Assembly: GCA_964628385.1 (NCBI GenBank)
Contig: CAZVOD010000064.1
Location: 1 to 27,402 of the forward strand
Source of the DNA: JANQPA01 sp964628385
Lineage (GTDB): Bacteria; Bacteroidota; Bacteroidia; Chitinophagales; Saprospiraceae
Reading direction: 5' to 3'
DNA length: 27,402 nt
This document shows positions 15,498 through 24,239 of the stretch, in pieces; the first letter of the stretch is position 1, and every line of letters starts with the position of its first letter. Both the position numbers and the translations under genes were made by a program. The notes below the pieces were generated by a model. It had not been told where the DNA came from and made no database searches. It saw nothing but the letters and a program-made list of their open reading frames with translations.

Positions 15498-16856
15498 ATG
15501 AAAAAGATATTTTATTTAATCACATGGTTTTTACTGGCTTGGATCGCTGATGGATTATACGCGCAGTCAGCTGTTCTTGACAGTTATGTCAAACAAGGGT
15601 TGGAAGCCAACCTACGATTATCCAAACAACAGCTAAGCATTGATCAGCAACGCTACAAAGCGGAGGGAGCTCTCAGCAATAATGCGTTTGTTGTAGATGT
15701 AAAAACAGACTATACTGTTGCTTTTGGCGGCCGGATGATCAATTTTCCCATTGGAGATTTGTTTAATCCGATTCATGGGACATTAAACGAGCTTACAGGT
15801 TCGGCTGCTTTTCCTACTAACCTTGAAAACGAGAATATTCAATTTTTCCCTAATAACTTTTACGATGCCCGGGTTCAGGTTTCTAAGCCAATCATTAACC
15901 CATCGATCACTTATGCCTATCAGGCAGAGTCCAGGTTAATTTCTGTTCAGGAGGCCCGGGCACTGGCTATTGAAGCGGATCTCAAGCGAGATATTCAGGT
16001 TGCTTATCTCAATTATCTAAAGACAATAAAGGTTAAAGAAATTTACGATAGCACCGAAGTCTTTTTGCGGGAGCTGCTCCGGGTAAACCAAAAGTTGGTG
16101 AAGTACGATAAGGCCACCGAAGATGCGGTTGCATCAGTGGAATACGAACTGGAAAAGCTCAATAGCGATAGAATGGCCAATGAAAGGGATCAGCAGCTTG
16201 CCGAATCTTACTTCAACTCCTTACTCAATAGAGATTTGGATTTGGAAATCCTTATCGATAAGCAATTGGATTTTCCGGTACGAATAGAAAATATAGATGA
16301 ACTGGAACGAAGAGCCCTTGAAAAAAGTCCTGAGCTTTTACAAATCAGGGAGGGCATTAAGGCGAATCAGCTTGTGGAGGTGCTACAGGAGAAAATGTAC
16401 CAACCTACTTTAGGAATACAAGTAAGTGCTGGTTTTCAGGGCTTACTTGATGATATCAACTCTGACCATCCTTACGTATTGGCGGGGCTGGGTTTTAACT
16501 GGACCATTTATGATGGTAAAAAGAAACGGCTGAAAATAGAACAAGCAAGAGTGCAAACCCGGCAATTGAATAAAGACCTTGAGATGGCTCGTCAGCAAAT
16601 ACAGCTCAGGGTAAAGCAGGCCTGGTATTATCTGGATGCTGCGGAGAAGGGACTGGAAGCCGAGCGAGCTGCCCTCAGGAGTGCTGCAAGGTCTTTCCGG
16701 ATTATCAGAAATCGGTATGAGGCGGATGCGGCCATTTTGTTGGAGTATCTGGATGCCAGAACGAAGTATACGAACGCAATAATTACTGTTTCGATCGCTC
16801 AATACGAAGTTATGATCCGGCAGGTAGAGCTCAATAGAGCCATTGCCGATATTTAA
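15498..16856 (+). CDS. TolC-family outer membrane efflux protein
   Basis: This is the outer membrane channel of a tripartite efflux pump. The 452-aa precursor has a Sec signal peptide (about 1-22, MKKIFYLITWFLLAWIADGL, then YAQS). The mature part is mostly long helices with heptad-like Leu/Ala/Gln patterns (for example ANLRLSKQQLSIDQQRYKAEG), in two repeated OEP halves with beta-strand segments such as YDARVQVSKPIINPSITYAYQ. The second half includes LGIQVSAGFQGL and FNWTIYDGKKKRLKIEQA, typical of the family. It is followed after 20 bp by the adaptor gene. The TolC-first gene order is usual for Bacteroidota RND operons. Confidence 0.93.
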   Translation: MKKIFYLITWFLLAWIADGLYAQSAVLDSYVKQGLEANLRLSKQQLSIDQQRYKAEGALSNNAFVVDVKTDYTVAFGGRMINFPIGDLFNPIHGTLNELTGSAAFPTNLENENIQFFPNNFYDARVQVSKPIINPSITYAYQAESRLISVQEARALAIEADLKRDIQVAYLNYLKTIKVKEIYDSTEVFLRELLRVNQKLVKYDKATEDAVASVEYELEKLNSDRMANERDQQLAESYFNSLLNRDLDLEILIDKQLDFPVRIENIDELERRALEKSPELLQIREGIKANQLVEVLQEKMYQPTLGIQVSAGFQGLLDDINSDHPYVLAGLGFNWTIYDGKKKRLKIEQARVQTRQLNKDLEMARQQIQLRVKQAWYYLDAAEKGLEAERAALRSAARSFRIIRNRYEADAAILLEYLDARTKYTNAIITVSIAQYEVMIRQVELNRAIADI

Positions 16857-16876
16857 AAAATTAAAGATCAATTATC

Positions 16877-17974
16877 ATGAGAAATTTTGTGATTATTTTG
16901 GCTACTGTGGTACTATCTACCACGGCTTGTAAGCAAAACTATAATAGTCAGGCAGTAGAGCAGCAAACGGCCAGTGCGATTCAAAAAGTGAGGGTTACCA
17001 GGTTGAAGGTTCAGAGTAAGCCCATCGCCATTGAAGCCAGTGGTATTGTAAGCTCCAAGACGGAATATATGCTCTCCTTCAAAGTAGGAGGGATTATAGA
17101 TCGTATGGATGTTCAAGAGGGGCAGAGTGTCAGAAGAGGGCAGCAGCTGGCCCGGCTAAAAACCACCGAGGTCGATGCGCAGGTATTGAAGGCACAGCAA
17201 GCGGTGGATAAGGCCAGAAGAGATGTCAAACGAATAGAACAACTTTACGCTGATACGGCTGCTACCCTGGAGCAGGTTCAAGACCTTAAGACAGCACTGG
17301 AATTAGCGGAGGCCGATCTCGAGATTGCACGTTTTAACCAGAATTATGCCGTTATCAAAGCACCAACCACCGGGAGAATCCTGCGCAAGTTTACGGAAGC
17401 TAACGAATTGGTAAATGCCGGCACGCCGGTATTCAGGATGGGGCAAAGTGGCAATAAAGGGTTTGTCCTTAAAGTAGGTGTTGCCGATGTAGACGTAATA
17501 CGCCTGCAACTGAATGACACCGCGGTTGTCCACTTCGATGCTTATTCCGATACGCCTTTCGATGCCTTTGTTTCAGAAATAGCAGAAGCTGCTGATCCGC
17601 GTACTGGCGTTTTTGAGATTGAACTAACTCTAATTAATAAAACCGGCTATATATTTAAAAATGGATTTATCGGAAAGCTAAAAATATATCCATCCCTGCA
17701 GCAGCCCTATTTCAAGATCGGTATGGATGCTTTGGTAGAGGGGAGTCGGAATAAAGCAAGCATTTATGTGCCTTCTGATAATAATACCATTGCCCGAAAG
17801 ATTGCCATACGTCCCGAATATATTGGAGATGATTACTTTACGATTGCTACCCGGCAGCTGCCCGATGAGAGCCTTGTCATTTCGGAAGGCGCTCCTTATT
17901 TATCAGAAGGTGCCAAGATTGAAGTGACCAATCTGGAGGCTATACCCGATACTGGTAAGGTGAGTATGAAATAA
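16877..17974 (+). CDS. RND efflux periplasmic adaptor (membrane fusion lipoprotein)
   Basis: This adaptor bridges the inner-membrane pump and the outer-membrane channel. The 365-aa precursor has a lipoprotein signal: a hydrophobic N-terminus ending in STTAC (Cys18) shortly before KQNYNS, so it should be lipid-anchored. After it come a barrel-sandwich (lipoyl-like) half with EGQSVRRGQQLARLK, a coiled-coil hairpin (about residues 95-150, rich in Ala/Gln/Arg/Glu), the second lipoyl half with FNQNYAVIKAPTTGRILRK and a HlyD-type beta-barrel (VLKVGVADVDVIRLQLND). It lies between the TolC-like and RND genes with short gaps (20 and 31 bp), so they form one operon. Confidence 0.94.
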   Translation: MRNFVIILATVVLSTTACKQNYNSQAVEQQTASAIQKVRVTRLKVQSKPIAIEASGIVSSKTEYMLSFKVGGIIDRMDVQEGQSVRRGQQLARLKTTEVDAQVLKAQQAVDKARRDVKRIEQLYADTAATLEQVQDLKTALELAEADLEIARFNQNYAVIKAPTTGRILRKFTEANELVNAGTPVFRMGQSGNKGFVLKVGVADVDVIRLQLNDTAVVHFDAYSDTPFDAFVSEIAEAADPRTGVFEIELTLINKTGYIFKNGFIGKLKIYPSLQQPYFKIGMDALVEGSRNKASIYVPSDNNTIARKIAIRPEYIGDDYFTIATRQLPDESLVISEGAPYLSEGAKIEVTNLEAIPDTGKVSMK

Positions 17975-18005
17975 GCTTCATTTTCCATCAAAAAATAGTC
18001 TGATC

Positions 18006-21000
18006 ATGAATTTACCATATTTGGCCATACGCAATGCAGCATTCGTTTTGGTGCTCCTGTTTATTGCCTTAGCCATTGGCGTTGTTTCATTTTTACAGAT
18101 GCCCAGGTCTGAAGATCCCAATATTCAGTTGCCTATTTACAATATTATCGTTGTTTATCCCGGGACTAGCCCCGAGGATATGGAGCAGCTTATTGTTGAC
18201 CCTATAGAAGAAGTTGTAGATGAATTAGATGATATCCTGGAAATTAGAACAGAAATTGAGGAAGGTCTGGTGGTCATGACCATAGAAGCCAGTTATAATA
18301 TTGATGGTGAGGATAAATTTGATGAGCTGGTGAGAGATGTAAACACTATACGGCCCGAATTACCGGAGGGGATCGCACTGTTTGACATCTTTCAGTTTGT
18401 TCCTGCTGAAACCAATGTTATCCATCAATTTGCGCTGGGTTCCGATAATGTCCCTTACAATAAGCTGCACGATTACGCCGAGGAGCTGGAAAGTACTGTT
18501 GAAAAAATTCAGGGAGTCAGGGCTGCCGATATAAAGGCTTATCCGGAGGAAGAAGTAAGGGTATCACTTGATTTTCAGCGCCTGGCTAATCAGAATATTC
18601 CCCTAGATCAGGTTCTGGGAGTGCTGAGGGCTAACAATGCCAATATTCCCGGTGGCGACATAAATGCCCAGAATAGAACTTTTTCCATTCAAACTACAGG
18701 AGGGTACGAATCATTGCAAGACATAGCCAATACGGTTATCACTTCTGCTAATGGCCATTTGGTGTACCTTAAAGACATAGCGGATGTTAGAATGGATTAT
18801 GAAGATATCCTGTGGAAGGCCAGGTTTGTACAGGAAAAAGCAGTCTTTGTATTGCTCACCCTGGAAGAAGGAAGTAATATCCTAACGGTAGCGGAAGAAA
18901 TCAGGGCGAAAGGCAAAGCTTTTCAAGAAAATTTACCCCCTGATGTACACCTAGAAACGGCTTTTGAGCAAGCTCCGGCCGTTGCCGCGCGGATAAATGA
19001 TTTTTTTATGAATTTGTTGCAGGGTGTGGTGTTGGTAGGAGCCATCATATTAATATTTTTGGGCTGGAGAGCTGCATCAGTGATTATCACTGTTATTCCT
19101 CTGTGCGTTATCATTGCTTTGGCATTGCTAAGTGGCGTTGGGTACGGGTTGCAACAGCTGTCTATTGCTTCTTTAGTACTCGCCTTGGGATTATTGGTGG
19201 ATAATGGTATTGTAGTAATTGAGAATATCACCCGTTTTGTGAAAGAGGGCTTATCACCGGTAGAGGCTGCGGCAAAAGGTGCCGGAGAAGTTGGTCCGGC
19301 AATTATCAGCTCTACCATCACCACATTACTATCCTTTTTTCCATTAACACAACTTGGCGCCGGCCCCGGAGAATTTCTACGTTCTTTGCCAATAACTGTG
19401 ATATTTACCTTATCTGTATCTCTACTTCTGGCATTAACATTCTCGCCCCTTATGGCCAGCAAAATCATGCGGAAGCGGAAAAAGGAAAAACCTGGACTGG
19501 TTGAGCGCGGGCTAAAAACGCTAATAGAAAAAGTATATCGACCTGCAGTAAGATTTTCTTTGAAACGAGGTTGGGCCGTGGTGCTTATTGCCGTTGCTGC
19601 CCTGGCTTTCAGTGTAAGTCTTTTCCCGGCAATAGGAGTCAGCTTCTTTCCCACCGCTGATAAGCCCATACTTCTGATCGATATCGATACGCCTAATGGC
19701 ACCAGCCTGGAAGGAACGGAAAAAGCGGTAGCATTTGTGGAGAAAGTCCTGGATACTATGCCTTATGTAAAGCATTACACCGCAAACATTGGCCATGGTA
19801 ATCCCCTGATTTATTACAATCGGATACCGGAGCGGAACAAGAAAAATTATGGCCAGGTATTGGCTACTTTTGAGGAGTGGGAGCCTGAGAAATTCTATCA
19901 AACATTAGGTCAGTTGAGAAGAGATTTTGATACTTACTACAATGCAAAAATTACTTTTAAGGAGCTGAAAAATGGAGCACCTGTGAATGCTCCGGTTGAG
20001 ATAAGAATTTTGGGAGAAAACGATGATATCCTCAAAATCCTGACGGAAGAAGTAGAAAAAGACATGCGGCAGATTCCGGGTATTATCAATATTCAAAACC
20101 CAATAAGTGTGGATAAAACTCAGCTTAAACTCCGGCTGAATAAGGAAAAAGCCGGATTGATCGGGCTATCTTACCTTAGCTTTGATCAAACAGTGAGGGC
20201 TAGTTTGACCGGACTCAAGGTAGGGGAGGTTTCCTTAAAAAATGATGATGATTATCCGTTGGTGGTAAGAATGCCATTTGATGAAGAACCAGGAATCGAA
20301 GATTTAAATAAAGTCTATTTTGCTACTGCAACAGGAGCACAAGTACCTCTGAGACAGGTGGCCGAGTTAGAATTTGAAGCTTCTAGCGCCGAAATACTGC
20401 ACTTCAATCTGGATAAGCACGCTACCGTCTATGCCGATGTCATTAATGCTGACGAAACAGTACCCCTTACTCAGCAACTCATTACGCTTCTGGATGACAA
20501 TAATTTACCAGATGGATATTCTTATTACATTGCCGGAGAGTACGAAGAACAACAGTCTACCTTCGGAAGCCTCGGGGTAATCCTGGCACTGGCTAATATT
20601 GCCATCTTTGCTGTTCTCGTCCTGCAATTCAGGTCTGTACTGCAGCCATTGATTGTATTTTCAGCCATACCGCTGGCTATTACCGGTTCTTTCATTGGCC
20701 TTTATTTATCCGGGTGGTCTTTTTCATTCCTGGCATTTGTAGGTCTGATCAGTTTGATAGGTATAGTGGTCAATAACTCCATTATTCTGGTGGATTATAT
20801 CAATCAGTTGCGACAGGAAGGTATGGAGTTTTTGGAAGCAATTCAGTACGGCTGCGAAAGAAGATTTGTGCCGATCATAGTAACATCCGTGACTACTATT
20901 CTGGGTTTACTACCGCTAACGGTACAGGGAACAACACTATGGTCACCACTGGGTATAACCATCATCGGAGGAATGATTTCCTCTACCATACTAACCCTGC

Positions 21001-21074
21001 TTATCGTACCTGTTTTGTACAAGTGGTTTTCCAGAAGGAAGGCTTTTGATGTGAAAGCAGAACCAGGAGAGTAG
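18006..21074 (+). CDS. RND-family inner-membrane efflux transporter
   Basis: This is a proton-driven antiporter that exports drugs or other small molecules through the tripartite complex. At 1022 aa it has the length and two-fold repeat of AcrB-type pumps: 12 membrane spans and two large periplasmic loops. The N-terminus MNLPYLAIRNAAFVLVLL gives TM1; PRSEDPNIQLPIYNIIVVYPG starts the first porter domain. The TM4 motif reads GLLVDNGIVVIEN, keeping Asp399 but with Asn400 where AcrB has Asp408. In TM10, GIVVNNSIILVD has Asn923 in place of AcrB's Lys940. Such variants exist in other RND branches. The sequence is intact, and a terminator follows at 21117. The substrate is unknown. Confidence 0.95.
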   Translation: MNLPYLAIRNAAFVLVLLFIALAIGVVSFLQMPRSEDPNIQLPIYNIIVVYPGTSPEDMEQLIVDPIEEVVDELDDILEIRTEIEEGLVVMTIEASYNIDGEDKFDELVRDVNTIRPELPEGIALFDIFQFVPAETNVIHQFALGSDNVPYNKLHDYAEELESTVEKIQGVRAADIKAYPEEEVRVSLDFQRLANQNIPLDQVLGVLRANNANIPGGDINAQNRTFSIQTTGGYESLQDIANTVITSANGHLVYLKDIADVRMDYEDILWKARFVQEKAVFVLLTLEEGSNILTVAEEIRAKGKAFQENLPPDVHLETAFEQAPAVAARINDFFMNLLQGVVLVGAIILIFLGWRAASVIITVIPLCVIIALALLSGVGYGLQQLSIASLVLALGLLVDNGIVVIENITRFVKEGLSPVEAAAKGAGEVGPAIISSTITTLLSFFPLTQLGAGPGEFLRSLPITVIFTLSVSLLLALTFSPLMASKIMRKRKKEKPGLVERGLKTLIEKVYRPAVRFSLKRGWAVVLIAVAALAFSVSLFPAIGVSFFPTADKPILLIDIDTPNGTSLEGTEKAVAFVEKVLDTMPYVKHYTANIGHGNPLIYYNRIPERNKKNYGQVLATFEEWEPEKFYQTLGQLRRDFDTYYNAKITFKELKNGAPVNAPVEIRILGENDDILKILTEEVEKDMRQIPGIINIQNPISVDKTQLKLRLNKEKAGLIGLSYLSFDQTVRASLTGLKVGEVSLKNDDDYPLVVRMPFDEEPGIEDLNKVYFATATGAQVPLRQVAELEFEASSAEILHFNLDKHATVYADVINADETVPLTQQLITLLDDNNLPDGYSYYIAGEYEEQQSTFGSLGVILALANIAIFAVLVLQFRSVLQPLIVFSAIPLAITGSFIGLYLSGWSFSFLAFVGLISLIGIVVNNSIILVDYINQLRQEGMEFLEAIQYGCERRFVPIIVTSVTTILGLLPLTVQGTTLWSPLGITIIGGMISSTILTLLIVPVLYKWFSRRKAFDVKAEPGE

Positions 21075-21116
21075 GAAGAATATAAAAAAATACGTGATAA
21101 TAACGTCGTATATGAT

Positions 21117-21151
21117 GCAGGTCCCACAAGTGGTTATGGGGACCTGCTTTT
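21117..21151 (+). terminator. Intrinsic terminator of the efflux operon
   Basis: A perfect 9-bp stem GCAGGTCCC (21117-21125) with GGGACCTGC (21139-21147), loop 13 nt, is followed by TTTT. It lies 42 nt past the RND stop. The short U-tract makes it moderate, but the stem is GC-rich. Confidence 0.82.
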
Positions 21152-21182
21152 GGGGTTATATCTTAGAGTATAATTAAGTTGT

Positions 21183-21222
21183 ACCTGTTTTAATACCTGT
21201 GGAACAAGTCTTTAAAACAGGT
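21183..21222. terminator. Inverted repeat between convergent genes, possible terminator for the minus strand
   Basis: ACCTGTTTTAA (21183-21193) and TTAAAACAGGT (21212-21222) form a perfect 11-bp stem enclosing the 18-nt stretch that contains the 3'-end motif. It lies 3 nt past the stop codon of the minus-strand CHU_C gene and about 108 nt past the RND stop. On the minus strand no clear T-run follows, so termination is likely but not proven. Confidence 0.5.
21195..21211 (-). repeat. 3'-end motif, copy after the CHU_C gene
   Basis: The minus-strand sequence AGACTTGTTCCACAGGT differs from the copy after ribE at 2 of 17 positions. It begins 13 nt past the stop codon. The stem pairs ACUUG/CAGGU are kept, and both changes fall in the loop (UUCCA). 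It lies in the loop of an 11-bp inverted repeat. Confidence 0.6.
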
Positions 21223-21224
21223 TC

Positions 21225-23999
21225 CTAGTTGCCCGTTCCTCTTACAAGTTGGATATAACCACTGAGGAAGTCGGGTCTTTCTACTATTCCGGTTACGCGT
21301 CTTTCAAAAACTTTACATTTGTAGAGATAAGCACCTTCCGCAAGCGGCTGCCCGCTCAGATTGGTTCCGTCCCAGTTGAGGTTAGGATCTGATGTTTCAA
21401 ATACCAGTTGTCCCCATCTGTTAAATATTTTGAAGTCTACATTTTCAATAAAACAAAATGGGTAGGGAGTGAAAAGATCATTCTGACCATCTCCATTAGG
21501 AGTGAAAGCATTAGGTAAAGAGTATGTAGGGCAATTATCTACACAAACGATATTACTTAATTCGCTTTCGTTACCATTTTGATCAATTGCGCTTACCGCA
21601 TAGCAACCGGCAATTCCCTGCTCTGGCTTGTGCTGGAAGGAAATCTGGCCTGCATTATCCACTGCTGCAATAGGCTGTAGCTCATTTTCTTGACGTGGGG
21701 TAAAATAGATATTGTACCCGGCGATATCATCCGCTTCCGGACAAATTTCCCAAATCAAGGTGTTGAACAGCAAATTTTCATCCAAACAACTCGAATTTTC
21801 ATCATCACAAACATTTTCTACTTCGAGGGTTGGAGGGCAGGGTGGAATATCATCCTGAGGTGTCGTGCAACTTTCCTGAGAATTATTGAATAAAGGATCG
21901 ATAATAGACTCTACTCCATAAGTACCCACTGAGATTACCTTATAGCAGTATTCCACTCCATTCATCAGACCTCTATCTACAAACGAATTGCTATTGGCGA
22001 TACCTATGCTATCGAATGCTCCCAGGTCGTTTTCTCTAAAAATAATATACTCAAAATTATTCCAGGGCACACTTTCTTCCCAGGATAGATTGACAGCTCG
22101 GTCTGTAGGGTTAGTGCTGAGAAATACAGAGGATGCTGGATTGGTATTACCCAGTAACTCTCCATCGGCTACATAAAAATTAATAACATAACTATAGCTA
22201 TTCTGTAGCGTATTAAGTCCGGCATCGATAAAACAGGTATCAATAGGACTATTAAAGAATTCGCTTTCAAATACGGTACCGGTAGGCTCAAATTGACTGA
22301 TATCATTGACCTGCCCTTCGGCTCGTAGTACCTCATAACGATAAGGGCCAGGGTTTTGGATGGTATCAAGGTCTTCGACGATAGGCCTTGTCCAGCATAC
22401 CTCAATACTACCCTCATCAGCCGAAGTACTCAGTACATCCACCTTGGTGACAATAGGTAAATCCCGACTTAGCTGAATACAGGCTTCGTCTGAAGTTAGG
22501 CTTTCTACAGGATTATAGGTATACAGGCCACCGGGCGTTGTTCTTGCAAAATTAGCCAGCACGCGATAACAATAAGTTCTGCCCTGTTCTACTTCTGTAT
22601 CTACAAACACATATCGGCTATCCATCATTTCTATGACCGGCGCAGGGGTTAGCTTGGTGTAACCACGGCCTGCCAGACCTGTTTCACAGGTGTCGATCTC
22701 AAAACTATTACTACCCTCTCTTTTCCACACCGTAAAGCCTCTAAAATAATCATTTGCTGCCTCTTCACAGGCGTATGGCATTTCCCATTCTACTGTCACA
22801 AGGCCTCTGTCTGGAGTAGCGCGCACATCCTCCGGCGGAGGCCCTACTACCTGAATACGTACAGTTTTGAGGGTAGCCAGCCCGGTAGTATCACCCTCTG
22901 CATTATCTGTAGCTTTAAAAACGACAGAGTAATACTGCCCGGATATGTGCTCGCAGGTGGTATTCCAGGTGAAGCGTTTAACAACCGGATCATCCTTAAA
23001 ACTATTATCGTCGGGAAGAAGAGTAGCCGGGCTTATGTCGACCTCAAAAGGACCACCCAGGGCCGTGAGCCTTACTTTTTGATCAGTTTCAGAAATCGGT
23101 GCTCCGGCAATGACATCAAAACTCAGCGTATCACCGGCTACAACACATATTTCATTGAAAGGAACATCAACAGTAGGAGGTTCATTATTACAATCACCAA
23201 GCACCAGTATTTGCATATCCCTTATGATGGTGTCAATTGGAATTCCCTGCCTGTGTTCTATGATAAGAATGGCCAAATTATATTCACCCGCCTTTTGAGG
23301 AGCATCCCAAACAATATCACCCGTAACCGGATCAATGGTAAGGTTATTGTTTGGACTAGGGGTAATCATGTTGGGAAATTGGTAGTTAGCTACCTCAAGA
23401 CCTGCTTCTTGTAAAGGAATTGTAAATTCATAAGATAAACTATCTCCATCCTTGTCATAAGCATTTGGATTGTGGGTAAAGCGCTCACCAACACAAGCCA
23501 AATCAATAGGCGGCTGTAAAAGGACGGGTGTATCATTACAACCCTGAAACTGTGGGTTAGGAATGGTGTAGGTGGTTTGAATATGAAAGCGAATCGTTTC
23601 AGAATTGGGGAAATTCACATTTAGAATACCTCCATTTCTGTTAGGGTCAGTCATCGAGATTACAAAAGTACCTCTGGCAGGAAATGTGTGGAAAGCACAA
23701 TAAATATTTTTCTTGGTATCATTTTCTAGTCGCTCCCCTTGTGGAATAGCTCCCGGGCCATTGATACGAACTACGCGTTCGCAGGTACCATCTCCCCAAC
23801 AGATGGTCAGAGAGTCTCTATCGGCCCTGACACTACTGGCTTTGGTATAGGTTACAATAGTGGCTTTTACAGTTAAACTCGTGGTACAATCACCGACTTG
23901 TTCTATAGAAATTTCTCCGGCTCTGTTATGTGTGGCCCAAAGTACTTGAGCTGATAATATCATCAGAATTACAAAAAGATAGGCGTAGCGTTTTATCAT
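21225..23999 (-). CDS. Large secreted protein with CHU_C (T9SS type B) C-terminal sorting domain
   Basis: The 924-aa precursor starts with a Sec signal (about 1-22, MIKRYAYLFVILMILSAQVL then WATHNRAGEIS). The C-terminal domain (about 826-920) carries the CHU_C marks: SLPNAFTPNGDGQNDLF, FKIFNRWGQLVFET, NWDGTNLSGQPLAEGAYLYKC and a final GYIQLVR. This is the sorting signal of type IX secretion, type B, seen in gliding and other Bacteroidota. Between them are several immunoglobulin/fibronectin III-like modules (for example PDRGLVTVEWEMPYA and TDRAVNLSWEESVPWNNF) and many cysteines. It is probably exported to the cell surface or secreted; its ligand is unknown. It does not overlap a neighbour. Confidence 0.93.
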   Translation of the reverse strand: MIKRYAYLFVILMILSAQVLWATHNRAGEISIEQVGDCTTSLTVKATIVTYTKASSVRADRDSLTICWGDGTCERVVRINGPGAIPQGERLENDTKKNIYCAFHTFPARGTFVISMTDPNRNGGILNVNFPNSETIRFHIQTTYTIPNPQFQGCNDTPVLLQPPIDLACVGERFTHNPNAYDKDGDSLSYEFTIPLQEAGLEVANYQFPNMITPSPNNNLTIDPVTGDIVWDAPQKAGEYNLAILIIEHRQGIPIDTIIRDMQILVLGDCNNEPPTVDVPFNEICVVAGDTLSFDVIAGAPISETDQKVRLTALGGPFEVDISPATLLPDDNSFKDDPVVKRFTWNTTCEHISGQYYSVVFKATDNAEGDTTGLATLKTVRIQVVGPPPEDVRATPDRGLVTVEWEMPYACEEAANDYFRGFTVWKREGSNSFEIDTCETGLAGRGYTKLTPAPVIEMMDSRYVFVDTEVEQGRTYCYRVLANFARTTPGGLYTYNPVESLTSDEACIQLSRDLPIVTKVDVLSTSADEGSIEVCWTRPIVEDLDTIQNPGPYRYEVLRAEGQVNDISQFEPTGTVFESEFFNSPIDTCFIDAGLNTLQNSYSYVINFYVADGELLGNTNPASSVFLSTNPTDRAVNLSWEESVPWNNFEYIIFRENDLGAFDSIGIANSNSFVDRGLMNGVEYCYKVISVGTYGVESIIDPLFNNSQESCTTPQDDIPPCPPTLEVENVCDDENSSCLDENLLFNTLIWEICPEADDIAGYNIYFTPRQENELQPIAAVDNAGQISFQHKPEQGIAGCYAVSAIDQNGNESELSNIVCVDNCPTYSLPNAFTPNGDGQNDLFTPYPFCFIENVDFKIFNRWGQLVFETSDPNLNWDGTNLSGQPLAEGAYLYKCKVFERRVTGIVERPDFLSGYIQLVRGTGN

Positions 24000-24239
24000 A
24001 GCTTATACTGAGTCTTATAAAATTATAGAGGGTCTCTCCAATTAATTTTGGGAAACATTCCTATACAATTTACAAAATATTGGCTAATTGGTTTGTATGC
24101 TACCATACAATAGTGATTCATAGCAGGAAGATAATTCCTGAACATTGGTACTTACGTCTACTATTGACAAGCGTTGACAGTGTCATTTTTTCAAGAAAAT
24201 ACTGATATACCCCCCAACACCTACGAAACAAGTCTAAAA
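24000..24239. other. Spacer upstream of the CHU_C gene
   Basis: This 240-bp gap separates rfbD from the CHU_C gene on the minus strand and should hold the latter's promoter. It contains the 3'-end motif near 24219 and a small palindrome, TTGTATG (24093-24099) with CATACAA (24104-24110). I find no clear Bacteroidota TAnnTTTG promoter and no gene. Confidence 0.5.
24219..24235 (-). repeat. 3'-end motif, copy after rfbD
   Basis: The minus-strand sequence AGACTTGTTTCGTAGGT differs from the copy after ribE by one base. That change turns a G-C stem pair into G-U, so the predicted hairpin is kept. It begins 4 nt past the rfbD stop. Confidence 0.6.

Noticed and set aside
18923..19702. Minus-strand open frame of 259 codons
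   Set aside because: It is antisense to the intact RND transporter; its Ser/Thr/Pro/Arg-rich composition is typical of antisense reading of membrane-protein code.
22947..23414. Plus-strand open frame of 155 codons opposite the CHU_C gene
   Set aside because: Lies wholly within an intact gene on the other strand and shows no family features.
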